DNA of 5,293 bases from Pseudomonadota bacterium (GCA_023412995.1 JAEZQS010000163.1:1-5293), one strand, 5' to 3'; shown: positions 1 to 5,264, counted from the first letter of the stretch. The notes: generated by a model not told the origin, from the sequence alone. Program-made: numbers and translations.

Positions 1-361
1 GGGGCTGCGCCGCGGGCTTGACGGTGGCGACCCGCGGCGACGCAGCGCGCGGGCCGGGCGGCGTGGTGCGCAACGACTGGCCGACGTAGATCGTGTACGG
101 CGCGCCGATGCCGTTCCACTGCGCCAGTTCGCGGTAGTCCACGCCGTTGCGGAAGGCGATGCTGTAGAGCGTGTCGCCGCGCTCGACGCGGTAGGTGGCG
201 CCGCCTGCCGCCGCAGTGGCCGGCGGGCGCGCGGGCGTGCTGCCGCGACCGCCGAGGCTGAGGTCCTCCACGGGCGCAGGGCCGGTCGAAGCGCAGGCGC
301 CGAGCAGCAACGCGGCGGCGCAGGCCGGCCACCGCGCGGATTTCCATCGGTCTTGTGGCAT
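1..361 (-). CDS. nlpD: NlpD-like LysM lipoprotein, partial (C-terminus outside window)
   Basis: This is the amino-terminal 120 residues of an outer-envelope lipoprotein; the gene runs off the left edge. A basic start and a hydrophobic stretch (A15-L20) lead into the lipobox L20-G21-A22-C23, so C23 is the predicted lipidated cysteine. A proline/alanine/glycine-rich linker follows. A clear LysM peptidoglycan-binding domain spans about residues 56-99, with the hallmarks YRVERGDTLYSIA, LAQWNGI and the closing VGQSLR. In the NlpD family a carboxy-terminal degenerate M23/LytM domain activates amidases for septal cell-wall splitting; that part is not visible here. The ATG at 361 lies 9 bases after the stop of the DedA/YqaA-like gene, and a GTG one codon upstream is possible. 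No strong Shine-Dalgarno is seen, suggesting translation from the surE-pcm operon message. The name rests on lipobox plus LysM plus position after surE-pcm; another LysM/M23 lipoprotein is the alternative. Confidence 0.9.
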   Translation of the reverse strand, partial: MPQDRWKSARWPACAAALLLGACASTGPAPVEDLSLGGRGSTPARPPATAAAGGATYRVERGDTLYSIAFRNGVDYRELAQWNGIGAPYTIYVGQSLRTTPPGPRAASPRVATVKPAAQP

Positions 362-370
362 CACGCCATG

Positions 371-976
371 TTAGTGCATGAACCTGAAGTACAGGATGGC
401 AAGCACCACCACCGCCACCAGCCCCCAGCCGATCCATTCGATCCAGCGATGCAGCGCGGCTTCGGCGCGCGCGCCGCCGAGGCGGATCACTGCCGCCAGC
501 AGGTACACCCGCTTGCCGCGCCCCACCACCATGCCGGCCATGAAGGGCAGCAGCGGCATCGCCACGATGCCGGCGGCCCAGGTGAAGATCTTCAGCGGCA
601 CCGGCACGAAACCGGCCAGCACCAGCATCCAGAACGCCTTCCACGGATGCGCCACCACGTCCGCGCGCAGTTCCGCCACCAGCGCATCGATGTGCGCCAG
701 CCAGCCGAGGCGCTCGAACAGCGGGCGCACCGCATCGAAGGCGAAATGGCCGAGCGCATAGCCGACCAGCGCGCCCACCATCGAACAGGCCAGGCTGATG
801 GTGGCATAGCGCGCCCATCGGCGCGGCTTGGCCAGCACCATGGGCGCCAGCATGATTTCCGGCGCGACCGGGAAGATGATGGCCTCGATGAAGCTCAGCA
901 GCCCGAGGTAGGGTCCTGCCTGCGGATGTGCCGCCCAGCGGAGCGCGCGTTCGTACAGCGGGCCGAAAAGTTTCAT
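371..976 (-). CDS. yqaA: YqaA/DedA-family (VTT/SNARE-associated) inner-membrane protein
   Basis: This is a 201-residue integral membrane protein of the DedA-like superfamily, YqaA branch. Hydrophobic segments lie at about residues 22-49, 58-79, 114-139, 141-152 and 183-199. Family-type features are the acidic residue E31 in the first segment, the re-entrant-like FPVAPE run (35-40), the FVPVPLK segment (123-129) followed by a GIVAMPLLPF turn, and GRGKR at 152-156. DedA proteins support membrane homeostasis and are linked to lipid-carrier flipping; whether this branch does the same is not shown by the sequence. The reading frame is open up to 1087, but residues upstream of the ATG at 976 come from the pcm shadow, and the ATG at 976 gives a normal family length. 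It starts 34 bases after the pcm stop and ends 9 bases before nlpD, so it is very likely in the surE-pcm-nlpD transcript. No strong Shine-Dalgarno is seen. Confidence 0.9.
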   Translation of the reverse strand: MKLFGPLYERALRWAAHPQAGPYLGLLSFIEAIIFPVAPEIMLAPMVLAKPRRWARYATISLACSMVGALVGYALGHFAFDAVRPLFERLGWLAHIDALVAELRADVVAHPWKAFWMLVLAGFVPVPLKIFTWAAGIVAMPLLPFMAGMVVGRGKRVYLLAAVIRLGGARAEAALHRWIEWIGWGLVAVVVLAILYFRFMH

Positions 977-1010
977 GGCAGCGCCGGCACGCCGCGCGCG
1001 ATGGATCGGT

Positions 1011-1688
1011 TCATCCGGTTCCTCCCAGTAGCGGCACGAAGCTGACCAGCCCCAGCGATTCCTGGTGCCAGCCGTCCGCGCCACCACGGATGCGCAGCAG
1101 TTCCTGCCGGCCGGGTGGCCCGACGGGCGCCACCAGGCATCCGCCCGGTGAAAGCTGCGCCAGCAGTGCCTGTTCCAGCTGCGTACCGGCGGCGGTCAGG
1201 AGAATGGCATCGAACGGCGCCTTTTCGGGCCAGCCCAGGCGGCCGTCGTCATGGCGCGAGCGCACGTTGCCGATGCCCAGCTTGCGCAGCCGGCGGCGCG
1301 CATTGCGCAGCAGCTCGTCGATGCGCTCGATCGTGTAGACCTCTTCCACCAGCTGCGCCAGCACCGCGCACTGGTAGCCCGATCCGGTACCGATCTCCAG
1401 CACGCGCCGCGGCAGCGCCGCCTCGATCAGCGCCTCGGTCATGCGCGCGACCACCCACGGCTGCGAGATGGTCTGGCCCTGGCCGATCGGCAGCGCCGTG
1501 TCCTCGTAGGCGCGCGAGGCGAGTGCCTCGTCGATGAAGAGGTGGCGCGGGAGCTGGCGCATCACGTCCAGCACGCGACGGTCGCGGATGCCCTCGGCCG
1601 CAAGGCGCTCGACCAGCCGGTCGCGCGCCCGCTGCGAAGTCATGCCGAGACCGCGGGTGGCCGGATCGCGCTGCGAGAAGGTGCTCAC
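1011..1688 (-). CDS. pcm: Protein-L-isoaspartate O-methyltransferase
   Basis: This cytoplasmic repair enzyme transfers a methyl group from S-adenosylmethionine to isoaspartyl residues in aged proteins. With the GTG start at 1688 it has 225 residues. Visible signatures are the substrate-binding run LPIGQGQTISQP (66-77, conserved S75), SAM motif I LEIGTGSGYQ (97-106), the acidic end of the next strand in VYTIER, HDDGR, and a DAILLTAA motif II segment; the end FVPLLGG is typical. Start choice: the frame is also open to an ATG at 1730, 10 bases after the surE stop (239 aa), and an internal ATG at 1643 (210 aa) matches the shorter E. coli protein. The GTG at 1688 is preferred because AGGGCG lies 6 bases upstream and because, as I recall, Xanthomonas Pcm also has 15 residues before MTSQR. 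The gene follows surE in the classic surE-pcm order. Identity is certain, the start is not. Confidence 0.95.
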   Translation of the reverse strand: MSTFSQRDPATRGLGMTSQRARDRLVERLAAEGIRDRRVLDVMRQLPRHLFIDEALASRAYEDTALPIGQGQTISQPWVVARMTEALIEAALPRRVLEIGTGSGYQCAVLAQLVEEVYTIERIDELLRNARRRLRKLGIGNVRSRHDDGRLGWPEKAPFDAILLTAAGTQLEQALLAQLSPGGCLVAPVGPPGRQELLRIRGGADGWHQESLGLVSFVPLLGGTG

Positions 1689-1740
1689 GCGTGGCGCCCT
1701 GCCGCCCTGCGGTGGCCGCGAAGGGTCCATTGCGGCGTGC

Positions 1741-2517
1741 TCACGCCGTGCGTTCCATCGAAGGTTGCAGCGCGGCGACCCAGCCGCTGACCTTTTCCAG
1801 CGCCTGGAACCGGGTCAGGTCGACCAGGATCGGCGTGATCGACACGTAGCCATCGCGGATCGCGAGGAAGTCGGTGCCCGGACCGTCGTCGGCCGCCTCG
1901 CCGGGCGCGCCGATCCAGTACACCGGCATGCCGCGCGGATCGGCCTGCACGATGCAGGGCGCGGAACGATGGCGACGCCCGAGGCGCGTCACCTGCAGGC
2001 CGCGGATCTCGCTCCACGGCCGGTCGGGCACGTTGACGTTGAGGATGGTGTCGGCCGGCAACGGATCGACCAGCAGTCGCCGCATCAGCAGCAGCACCGC
2101 TTCGGCCGCGCTCTCGTAATGCTGGCCCTTGTGGTCGCGCGTGGCGAGCGACACCGCGATGGCCGGAAGGCCGAGGAAGCGGCCTTCCATCGCCGCCGAC
2201 ACGGTACCGGAATAGATCACGTCGTCGCCGAGGTTGGCGGTGTTGTTGATGCCGGACACGACTATGTCGGGCTCGTGGTCCAGCAGCCCGGAAAGCGCCA
2301 GGTGGACGCAGTCGGTGGGCGTGCCGGCCACGCGCCAGCGGCCGTCCTCGAGCTGGCGTGCGCGGATCGGCTGGTCGAGGGTGAGCGAATTGCTGGCGCC
2401 GGAGCGGTCGCGGTCGGGCGCCACCACGGTCACCTCGCCGACATCGGCAAGGCGCCGCGCGAGCACGCGGATGCCCGGGGCGTCGACGCCATCATCGTTG
2501 CTGACCAGTACGCGCAT
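1741..2517 (-). CDS. surE: 5'/3'-nucleotidase SurE (survival protein)
   Basis: SurE is a metal-dependent phosphatase that removes phosphate from nucleoside 5'- and 3'-monophosphates and is linked to stationary-phase survival. This copy has 258 residues, close to the 253 of E. coli. The metal site is intact: D8 and D9 in SNDDG, S39 in DRSGASNS, and the asparagine pair N91/N92 in VVSGINN. Further family blocks are GTPTDCVHLAL, NLGDDVIYSGTVSAAMEG, ILNVNVPD, YWIGAPG, GTDF and GYVSITPI. The frame stays open far upstream to 2802, but that part is an antisense shadow of the Smr gene. The ATG at 2517 is fixed by the family start MRVLVSNDDG and by AGGAAG at 2527-2522. It is the first gene of the minus-strand group surE-pcm-yqaA-nlpD and is divergent from the Smr gene across 170 bases. 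Confidence 0.97.
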   Translation of the reverse strand: MRVLVSNDDGVDAPGIRVLARRLADVGEVTVVAPDRDRSGASNSLTLDQPIRARQLEDGRWRVAGTPTDCVHLALSGLLDHEPDIVVSGINNTANLGDDVIYSGTVSAAMEGRFLGLPAIAVSLATRDHKGQHYESAAEAVLLLMRRLLVDPLPADTILNVNVPDRPWSEIRGLQVTRLGRRHRSAPCIVQADPRGMPVYWIGAPGEAADDGPGTDFLAIRDGYVSITPILVDLTRFQALEKVSGWVAALQPSMERTA

Positions 2518-2521
2518 GCGG

Positions 2522-2527
2522 CTTCCT
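2522..2527 (-). promoter_or_regulatory. Ribosome binding site of surE
   Basis: AGGAAG lies 4 bases upstream of the surE ATG. It is the best Shine-Dalgarno match in the surE-pcm-yqaA-nlpD group and decides the surE start against the long upstream open frame. Confidence 0.7.
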
Positions 2528-2529
2528 GC

Positions 2530-2557
2530 GGGATGCCTGCGGCCGCGCAGGGATGCC
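2530..2557 (-). repeat. Hairpin flanked by direct repeats in the surE leader
   Basis: Two direct copies of GGCATCCC (on the minus strand, 2557-2550 and 2537-2530) enclose a perfect 6-bp inverted repeat, CCTGCG with CGCAGG at 2536-2541 and 2546-2551, loop of four. The element lies 2 bases upstream of the surE Shine-Dalgarno, so in RNA the stem could sit against the ribosome entry site; as DNA the repeats are 20 bp apart centre to centre. GC-rich genomes produce such stems by chance, so function is only a suggestion. Confidence 0.35.
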
Positions 2558-2596
2558 GGCACCACAGGTTTTCCATGGGACTCGTGGAAGCGGACG

Positions 2597-2628
2597 ATGA
2601 TAACGGATCGGCACCGCGCGCCGGGCAA
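2597..2628 (-). promoter_or_regulatory. Candidate promoter of the surE operon
   Basis: On the minus strand a TATCAT hexamer (2602-2597, five of six matches to the sigma-70 minus-10) stands out in GC-rich DNA. A weak TTGCCC at 2628-2623 could serve as minus-35, but the 20-base spacing is longer than usual. Transcription would begin near 2590, giving a leader of about 70 bases that includes the hairpin upstream of surE. Support is the hexamer and the position only. Confidence 0.3.
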
Positions 2629-2675
2629 CGGACGGCCGCCGCGCGGCGCGCCGGCGGGTACGAGCGCGCTTCTGC

Positions 2676-2681
2676 TAGCCT
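2676..2681 (+). promoter_or_regulatory. Possible minus-10 for a leaderless Smr transcript
   Basis: TAGCCT, preceded by TGC as in an extended minus-10, ends exactly 6 bases before the Smr ATG at 2688. Transcription would then begin at the start codon itself. No Shine-Dalgarno is visible upstream of this ATG, which fits a leaderless message. The hexamer matches the consensus in only three of six positions and there is no clear minus-35. Confidence 0.25.
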
Positions 2682-2687
2682 CACGGC

Positions 2688-3230
2688 ATGGCCGGGCGTC
2701 CCACCCGCGACGACGATGATGCAAGCCTGTTCCGCGAGGCGATCGGTCCGGTGCGTCCGCTGAAGTCGGCACACGCCCCCGAGCGGGCGCCGCCGCCGCC
2801 ACCCGAACCAGTGCAGGCGCAACGCGACGAGGCGCGCGTCGCCGGGGAACTGCTGACCCATCCGCTCGGAGAGGGCGACCTCGAGGCGGGGGACTCGATC
2901 AGCTACGTGAAGGCAGGCCAGTCGCCGCGCCTGCTGCAGAAGCTGCGCCGCGGCCACTTCAGCGTGCGTGCCGAGATCGACCTGCACGACATGACCAGCA
3001 CCGTGGCCGCCGGTGCGATCCGCGCGTTCCTCGACCAGTGCCGCCGCGATGGCGTGCAGTGCGTGCGCATCGTGCACGGCAAGGGCCTGCGTTCCCGCCA
3101 CCGCGGCCCCGTGCTGAAACAACTCACGGATCGCCTGCTGCGCCGGCGCGCCGACGTCCTCGCCTTTGCCTCCGCCCGCCCCGTGCAGGGCGGCACGGGG
3201 GCGGTGCTGGTGCTGTTGGGCAGGGGCTAG
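2688..3230 (+). CDS. Smr-domain protein (SmrA/SmrB-like, predicted endonuclease)
   Basis: This is a 180-residue protein with an acidic start and the SmrA/SmrB amino-terminal block LFREAIGPVRPL (14-25), then a proline-rich linker (34-41). A middle segment (about 52-92) leads into a carboxy-terminal Smr domain from residue 95. The domain carries DLH (98-100) and HGKG (130-133), with LRSRHRGPVLK and FASARPVQGGTGAVLVLL at the end. In E. coli, SmrB cuts mRNA at collided ribosomes and the DLH triad residues are needed; a similar role here is inference. One oddity is that the motif normally written DLHG reads DLHD (D101). The ATG at 2688 is chosen because the conserved amino-terminal block begins soon after it. 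It is the only plus-strand gene in the window, divergent from surE and convergent with the lipoprotein gene. Its stop codon lies inside a G-rich heptamer array. Confidence 0.9.
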   Translation: MAGRPTRDDDDASLFREAIGPVRPLKSAHAPERAPPPPPEPVQAQRDEARVAGELLTHPLGEGDLEAGDSISYVKAGQSPRLLQKLRRGHFSVRAEIDLHDMTSTVAAGAIRAFLDQCRRDGVQCVRIVHGKGLRSRHRGPVLKQLTDRLLRRRADVLAFASARPVQGGTGAVLVLLGRG

Positions 3231-3250
3231 GGGCGAGGGGCCAGGGCGGG
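3218..3250 (+). repeat. Degenerate G-rich heptamer array over the Smr stop codon
   Basis: Three consecutive 7-base units of the form GGGGCNA (GGGGCTA 3223-3229, GGGGCGA 3230-3236, GGGGCCA 3237-3243) are flanked by further G-tracts at 3218-3220, 3244-3246 and 3248-3250. The Smr stop TAG (3228-3230) spans the first unit and the first base of the second. G-tracts lie on the sense strand with spacers of mostly three bases, meeting the usual pattern for a G-quadruplex in DNA and in the 3' end of the mRNA. No ordinary hairpin-plus-T-run terminator is seen for this gene. Confidence 0.75.
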
Positions 3251-3268
3251 AAGCGAGGCTGCGGGAGC

Positions 3269-3289
3269 CCCGAATCCCGAATCCCTAAT
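3269..3289 (-). repeat. Heptamer array (GGGATTC on minus strand) over the lipoprotein stop codon
   Basis: Three 7-base units on the plus strand, CCCGAAT, CCCGAAT and CCCTAAT, read on the minus strand as GGGATTC units. The last plus-strand unit contains the TAG stop of the small lipoprotein gene (3287-3285). Only three G-tracts are present on the minus strand, one short of a full intramolecular quadruplex. The array faces the G-rich array of the convergent Smr gene across 18 bases. Confidence 0.8.
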
Positions 3290-3485
3290 CTCCGCTTTCC
3301 TGCGCCAGGCGCGGATAGTGGATCCAGATCACCTCGGCACGACGGTGCAGGGCCCAGTCGTTGACGGCGACGACCTTGCCCTGGTCGATGTCGGTACCCG
3401 AGCGGCGGGCGAGCGTGCTGGTGCCGGCGCAGGCGCACAGGATGGCGCAGAACAGGCCGGTGGCGAGCAGGCGGATCGGCTTCAT
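3285..3485 (-). CDS. Small predicted lipoprotein, function unknown
   Basis: This is a 66-residue protein I do not recognise as a named family. A basic start (MKPIR) and a hydrophobic stretch (L6-L16) lead to L16-C17-A18-C19, a plausible though not ideal lipobox, since cysteine at -2 is unusual. Lipidation at C19 would leave a mature peptide of 48 residues. That peptide ends in a conserved-looking block with KVVAVNDWALHRRAEVIWIHYP, too short for a domain assignment. The gene is supported by a perfect GGAGG five bases upstream of the ATG and a promoter-like pair behind it. The same frame is open far into truD, but that is shadow, because the ribosome binding site and the signal peptide fix the start at 3485. 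It lies 74 bases after truD and converges with the Smr gene. The stop codon is made by a heptamer repeat unit. Confidence 0.8.
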   Translation of the reverse strand: MKPIRLLATGLFCAILCACAGTSTLARRSGTDIDQGKVVAVNDWALHRRAEVIWIHYPRLAQESGD

Positions 3486-3490
3486 GGCAG

Positions 3491-3495
3491 CCTCC
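3491..3495 (-). promoter_or_regulatory. Ribosome binding site of the small lipoprotein gene
   Basis: A perfect GGAGG lies 5 bases upstream of the ATG at 3485. It is the strongest Shine-Dalgarno in the window and the main reason to accept this short gene. Confidence 0.8.
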
Positions 3496-3533
3496 GTAGC
3501 GGCGGCCCGGCAGGATTGCCCGGCCGCAGCGAG

Positions 3534-3563
3534 ACTATAGTCCTCCCGCATCACCCCCGTCAT
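3534..3563 (-). promoter_or_regulatory. Candidate promoter of the small lipoprotein gene
   Basis: On the minus strand TATAGT (3539-3534, five of six) is preceded at 18 bases by ATGACG (3563-3558, four of six to TTGACA), which overlaps the truD stop codon. Transcription would begin near 3527 and give a leader of about 40 bases. The AT-rich hexamer is conspicuous in this GC-rich setting. Confidence 0.5.
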
Positions 3564-4621
3564 GGGTACTCGTCGCGTGCCTCGAACGCTTCGTCGCAGC
3601 TGCCGCCGCCGGCCTCCCAGTCGCAGGCTTCGCGCAGCACCGCCGTCGCGTAGGCGCCCGCTTCCAGGCTGAACGACAGCACGGCGTCGTCGCCATCCCA
3701 GGCCGACTGCAGCTCCTCGACGACCAGGCGCAGGGCACGTCGCTCCTGGATTAGCCCTGCCTGCGCGAGTCCCCCGGCGAGCCCCTGCGAATCCCCTGCC
3801 GCCGCGGTCTCCAGTGCGCGCACGGCGCCTTCGCTGCGCAGGCTGCCGGCACCCCACAGGGGTCCCGTGGGATGGATGTCGAGCACCTCGAGCCGCCGCT
3901 GCAGGGACTCGTCCAGCGGTTCCGGCCCGAACACGGCATGGGTTCCGCGCAGCATCCATACCTCGCCGTCGAGGGCCTGGTTCCAGCTGCCATCGGCTAC
4001 CCGCGCCGCAAGCACCGCATTGAACAGCGCCGATCGCGCCGCGGAAAGCGCCATCCCGCGCTGCGCGCGGGCGAGGCGCTTGCCGGCGAACAGCGCCCGG
4101 GCCAATGCAATGTTGCTGCCGCCATGGCCGAAGCGCTGCTCCCCGAAGTAGTTCGGTGCGCCGTGTGCACGCAATGCGGCGATCCGCGCCTCGAAGGCGC
4201 CGCGGTCGCCGCTGGCCTCGCGCAGGCGGATCCGGAAGCGGTTGCCGCGATGGGCGCCGCGCTTGAGCTTGCGCGAATGTCGCGTCGCCGAAAGCACCTC
4301 CACTCCGGCGATCGCCAACGCGCTCCAGTCGGGTCCGGCGCGGCCGGGCAGGTGCACGCTGAAGGCCTGGCGCGTGACCGCGTGGCGGTCCTTGAGGCCG
4401 GCAAAGCCGATCGCGGCCGGGGCCACGCCGGCTGCCGCGGCAAGCTGGCGCGCGACCCACTCGGTGTTGGCGGACGTCTTCTGCACCCAGAGGAAGGCAT
4501 GCTCGCCCTGCCCGTCCGGCACGAAGGCGGGGATTTCCTCCACCTCGAAATCCTCGGGGCGCCGGCGCAGCGAGGCGCGCAGCGGCGCGCCGCCGTGCGC
4601 ACGCGGCAAGGCGGTGGTCAC
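3560..4621 (-). CDS. truD: tRNA pseudouridine(13) synthase TruD
   Basis: TruD converts uridine 13 of tRNA(Glu) and related tRNAs to pseudouridine in the cytoplasm. This copy has 353 residues (E. coli 349). Family blocks in order are RRRPEDFEVEEIPAF (19-33), GEHAFLWVQK, GFAGLKDRHAVT with catalytic aspartate D78, RHSRKLKRGAHRGNRF, PNYFGEQRFG, GGSNIALA, LSAARSALFN, the inserted TRUD domain between the two halves (with GPLWGAGS), and the end block LEAGAYATAVLRE. The start is a GTG at 4621 that overlaps the ispF stop as GTGA, a sign of translational coupling. The frame stays open to 4990, but that part is a shadow of ispF. A longer overlapping frame covering 3285-4685 is also a shadow. No strong Shine-Dalgarno is seen, in line with coupling. 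Confidence 0.97.
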   Translation of the reverse strand: MTTALPRAHGGAPLRASLRRRPEDFEVEEIPAFVPDGQGEHAFLWVQKTSANTEWVARQLAAAAGVAPAAIGFAGLKDRHAVTRQAFSVHLPGRAGPDWSALAIAGVEVLSATRHSRKLKRGAHRGNRFRIRLREASGDRGAFEARIAALRAHGAPNYFGEQRFGHGGSNIALARALFAGKRLARAQRGMALSAARSALFNAVLAARVADGSWNQALDGEVWMLRGTHAVFGPEPLDESLQRRLEVLDIHPTGPLWGAGSLRSEGAVRALETAAAGDSQGLAGGLAQAGLIQERRALRLVVEELQSAWDGDDAVLSFSLEAGAYATAVLREACDWEAGGGSCDEAFEARDEYP

Positions 4622-5121
4622 CGGCCCGGTTCTGCCGGTTCCGCCGGAGGGACCGGCCGCAGCAGCACGACGGCACTGGCGGCAATGCCCTCGCCGCGAC
4701 CGGTGAAGCCCAGCCGCTCGCTGGTGGTGCCCTTCACGCTGACGTCCCCGACCGGCCAGCCGAGGTCCTCGGCAAGGTTCTGCCGCATCGCCTCGACGTG
4801 GGCGGCCAGCCGCGGCTGCTCGCACACCACGGTGACGTCGGCGTTGCCGGTGGCGAAGCCGCGGGCACGTGCAAGACCGGCGCAATGGCGCAGGAACACA
4901 CGGCTGTCGGCACCCTCCCACTGCGCGTCGGACGGGGGAAAGTGCCGGCCGATGTCCCCCAGCGCCAGCGCACCGAGCAGCGCGTCGCACAGCGCATGGA
5001 TCACCACGTCGCCATCGGAATGCGCCACCAGTCCCTGCGCATGCGGGATGCGCACGCCCGCGAGCACGACATGGTCGCCGGGTCCGAACGCGTGGACGTC
5101 GATGCCTTGGCCGATGCGCAT
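4618..5121 (-). CDS. ispF: 2-C-methyl-D-erythritol 2,4-cyclodiphosphate synthase
   Basis: IspF closes 4-diphosphocytidyl-methylerythritol 2-phosphate into the cyclic diphosphate, releasing CMP, in the MEP isoprenoid pathway. This copy has 167 residues, slightly longer than E. coli (159) because of a proline-rich tail (PVPPAEPAEPGR). The zinc ligands are in place: D8 and H10 in GIDVHAFG and H42 in VIHALCDALLGA. AHSDGD (33-38), GDIGRHFPP and the GTTSERLGFTGRGEGIAA block follow as expected. The ATG at 5121 gives the family start MRIGQGIDVHA. The frame continues upstream to 5229 through a heptamer array, but the extra residues match nothing in the family. There is no Shine-Dalgarno: the 35-base array begins 6 bases before the ATG. 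The gene overlaps truD by four bases. ispD, often its direct neighbour, is not seen within 172 bases upstream. Confidence 0.97.
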   Translation of the reverse strand: MRIGQGIDVHAFGPGDHVVLAGVRIPHAQGLVAHSDGDVVIHALCDALLGALALGDIGRHFPPSDAQWEGADSRVFLRHCAGLARARGFATGNADVTVVCEQPRLAAHVEAMRQNLAEDLGWPVGDVSVKGTTSERLGFTGRGEGIAASAVVLLRPVPPAEPAEPGR

Positions 5122-5127
5122 TGGCTT

Positions 5128-5162
5128 GGAATGGGGAATGGGGAATGGGGAATGGGGAATGG
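5128..5162 (+). repeat. Five perfect heptamer repeats (GGAATGG) directly upstream of ispF
   Basis: Five perfect tandem copies of GGAATGG (35 bases) end 6 bases before the ispF ATG. Read across unit borders they give four GGGG tracts (5133, 5140, 5147, 5154) separated by AAT, plus GG at both ends, which is a textbook G-quadruplex pattern on the plus strand, the template strand of ispF. The ispF message would have a C-rich leader instead of a Shine-Dalgarno. Short tandem units of this sort can change copy number by slippage. Confidence 0.95.
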
Positions 5163-5188
5163 TAAAAGCGGGTCCGGCGATCTGGCTA
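5159..5188 (-). promoter_or_regulatory. Weak candidate promoter of ispF
   Basis: On the minus strand TAGCCA (5188-5183) and TACCAT (5164-5159) lie 18 bases apart, each four of six to the sigma-70 consensus. The minus-10 overlaps the first repeat unit on the ispF side, so transcription would begin inside the array. Chance is a serious alternative. Confidence 0.2.
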
Positions 5189-5264
5189 GCGCGCGCGCTC
5201 CGGAAGGCATGGCCGTCGCGCATTACCACCCTCGGCCCTCGGCGTCGCCACCTGCTCTGGACAA

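Noticed and set aside
353..1045. Plus-strand open frame opposite the YqaA-like gene
   Set aside because: Histidine- and arginine-rich composition without motif, fully antisense to a clear membrane protein gene.
1534..2763. Long plus-strand open frame (409 codons) across pcm and surE
   Set aside because: It lies antisense to two well-supported genes, is rich in arginine, histidine and alanine with no domain, and is typical of antisense frames in GC-rich DNA.
2518..2802. Upstream extension of the surE frame
   Set aside because: It runs antisense through the start of the Smr gene. The SurE family begins at MRVLVSNDDG and a good Shine-Dalgarno sits directly before that ATG.
3257..3269. Possible terminator hairpin (GGCT with AGCC, loop of five) between the convergent genes
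   Set aside because: The stem is only four base pairs and no T-run follows on either strand.
3285..4685. Long minus-strand open frame (466 codons) overlapping truD in another frame
   Set aside because: All TruD motifs are in the other frame. Only the last 66 codons of this frame look like a real protein, and they have their own start, signal peptide and ribosome binding site.
5188..5199. 12-base alternating GC palindrome considered as an operator or Z-DNA site
   Set aside because: Alternating GC runs are common by chance at this GC content and nothing else supports a site; it is mentioned only as context.
5122..5229. Upstream extension of the ispF frame through the heptamer array
   Set aside because: The array gives a proline-rich low-complexity stretch not found in IspF, and the family start is at 5121. 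A variable repeat would also shift the frame.
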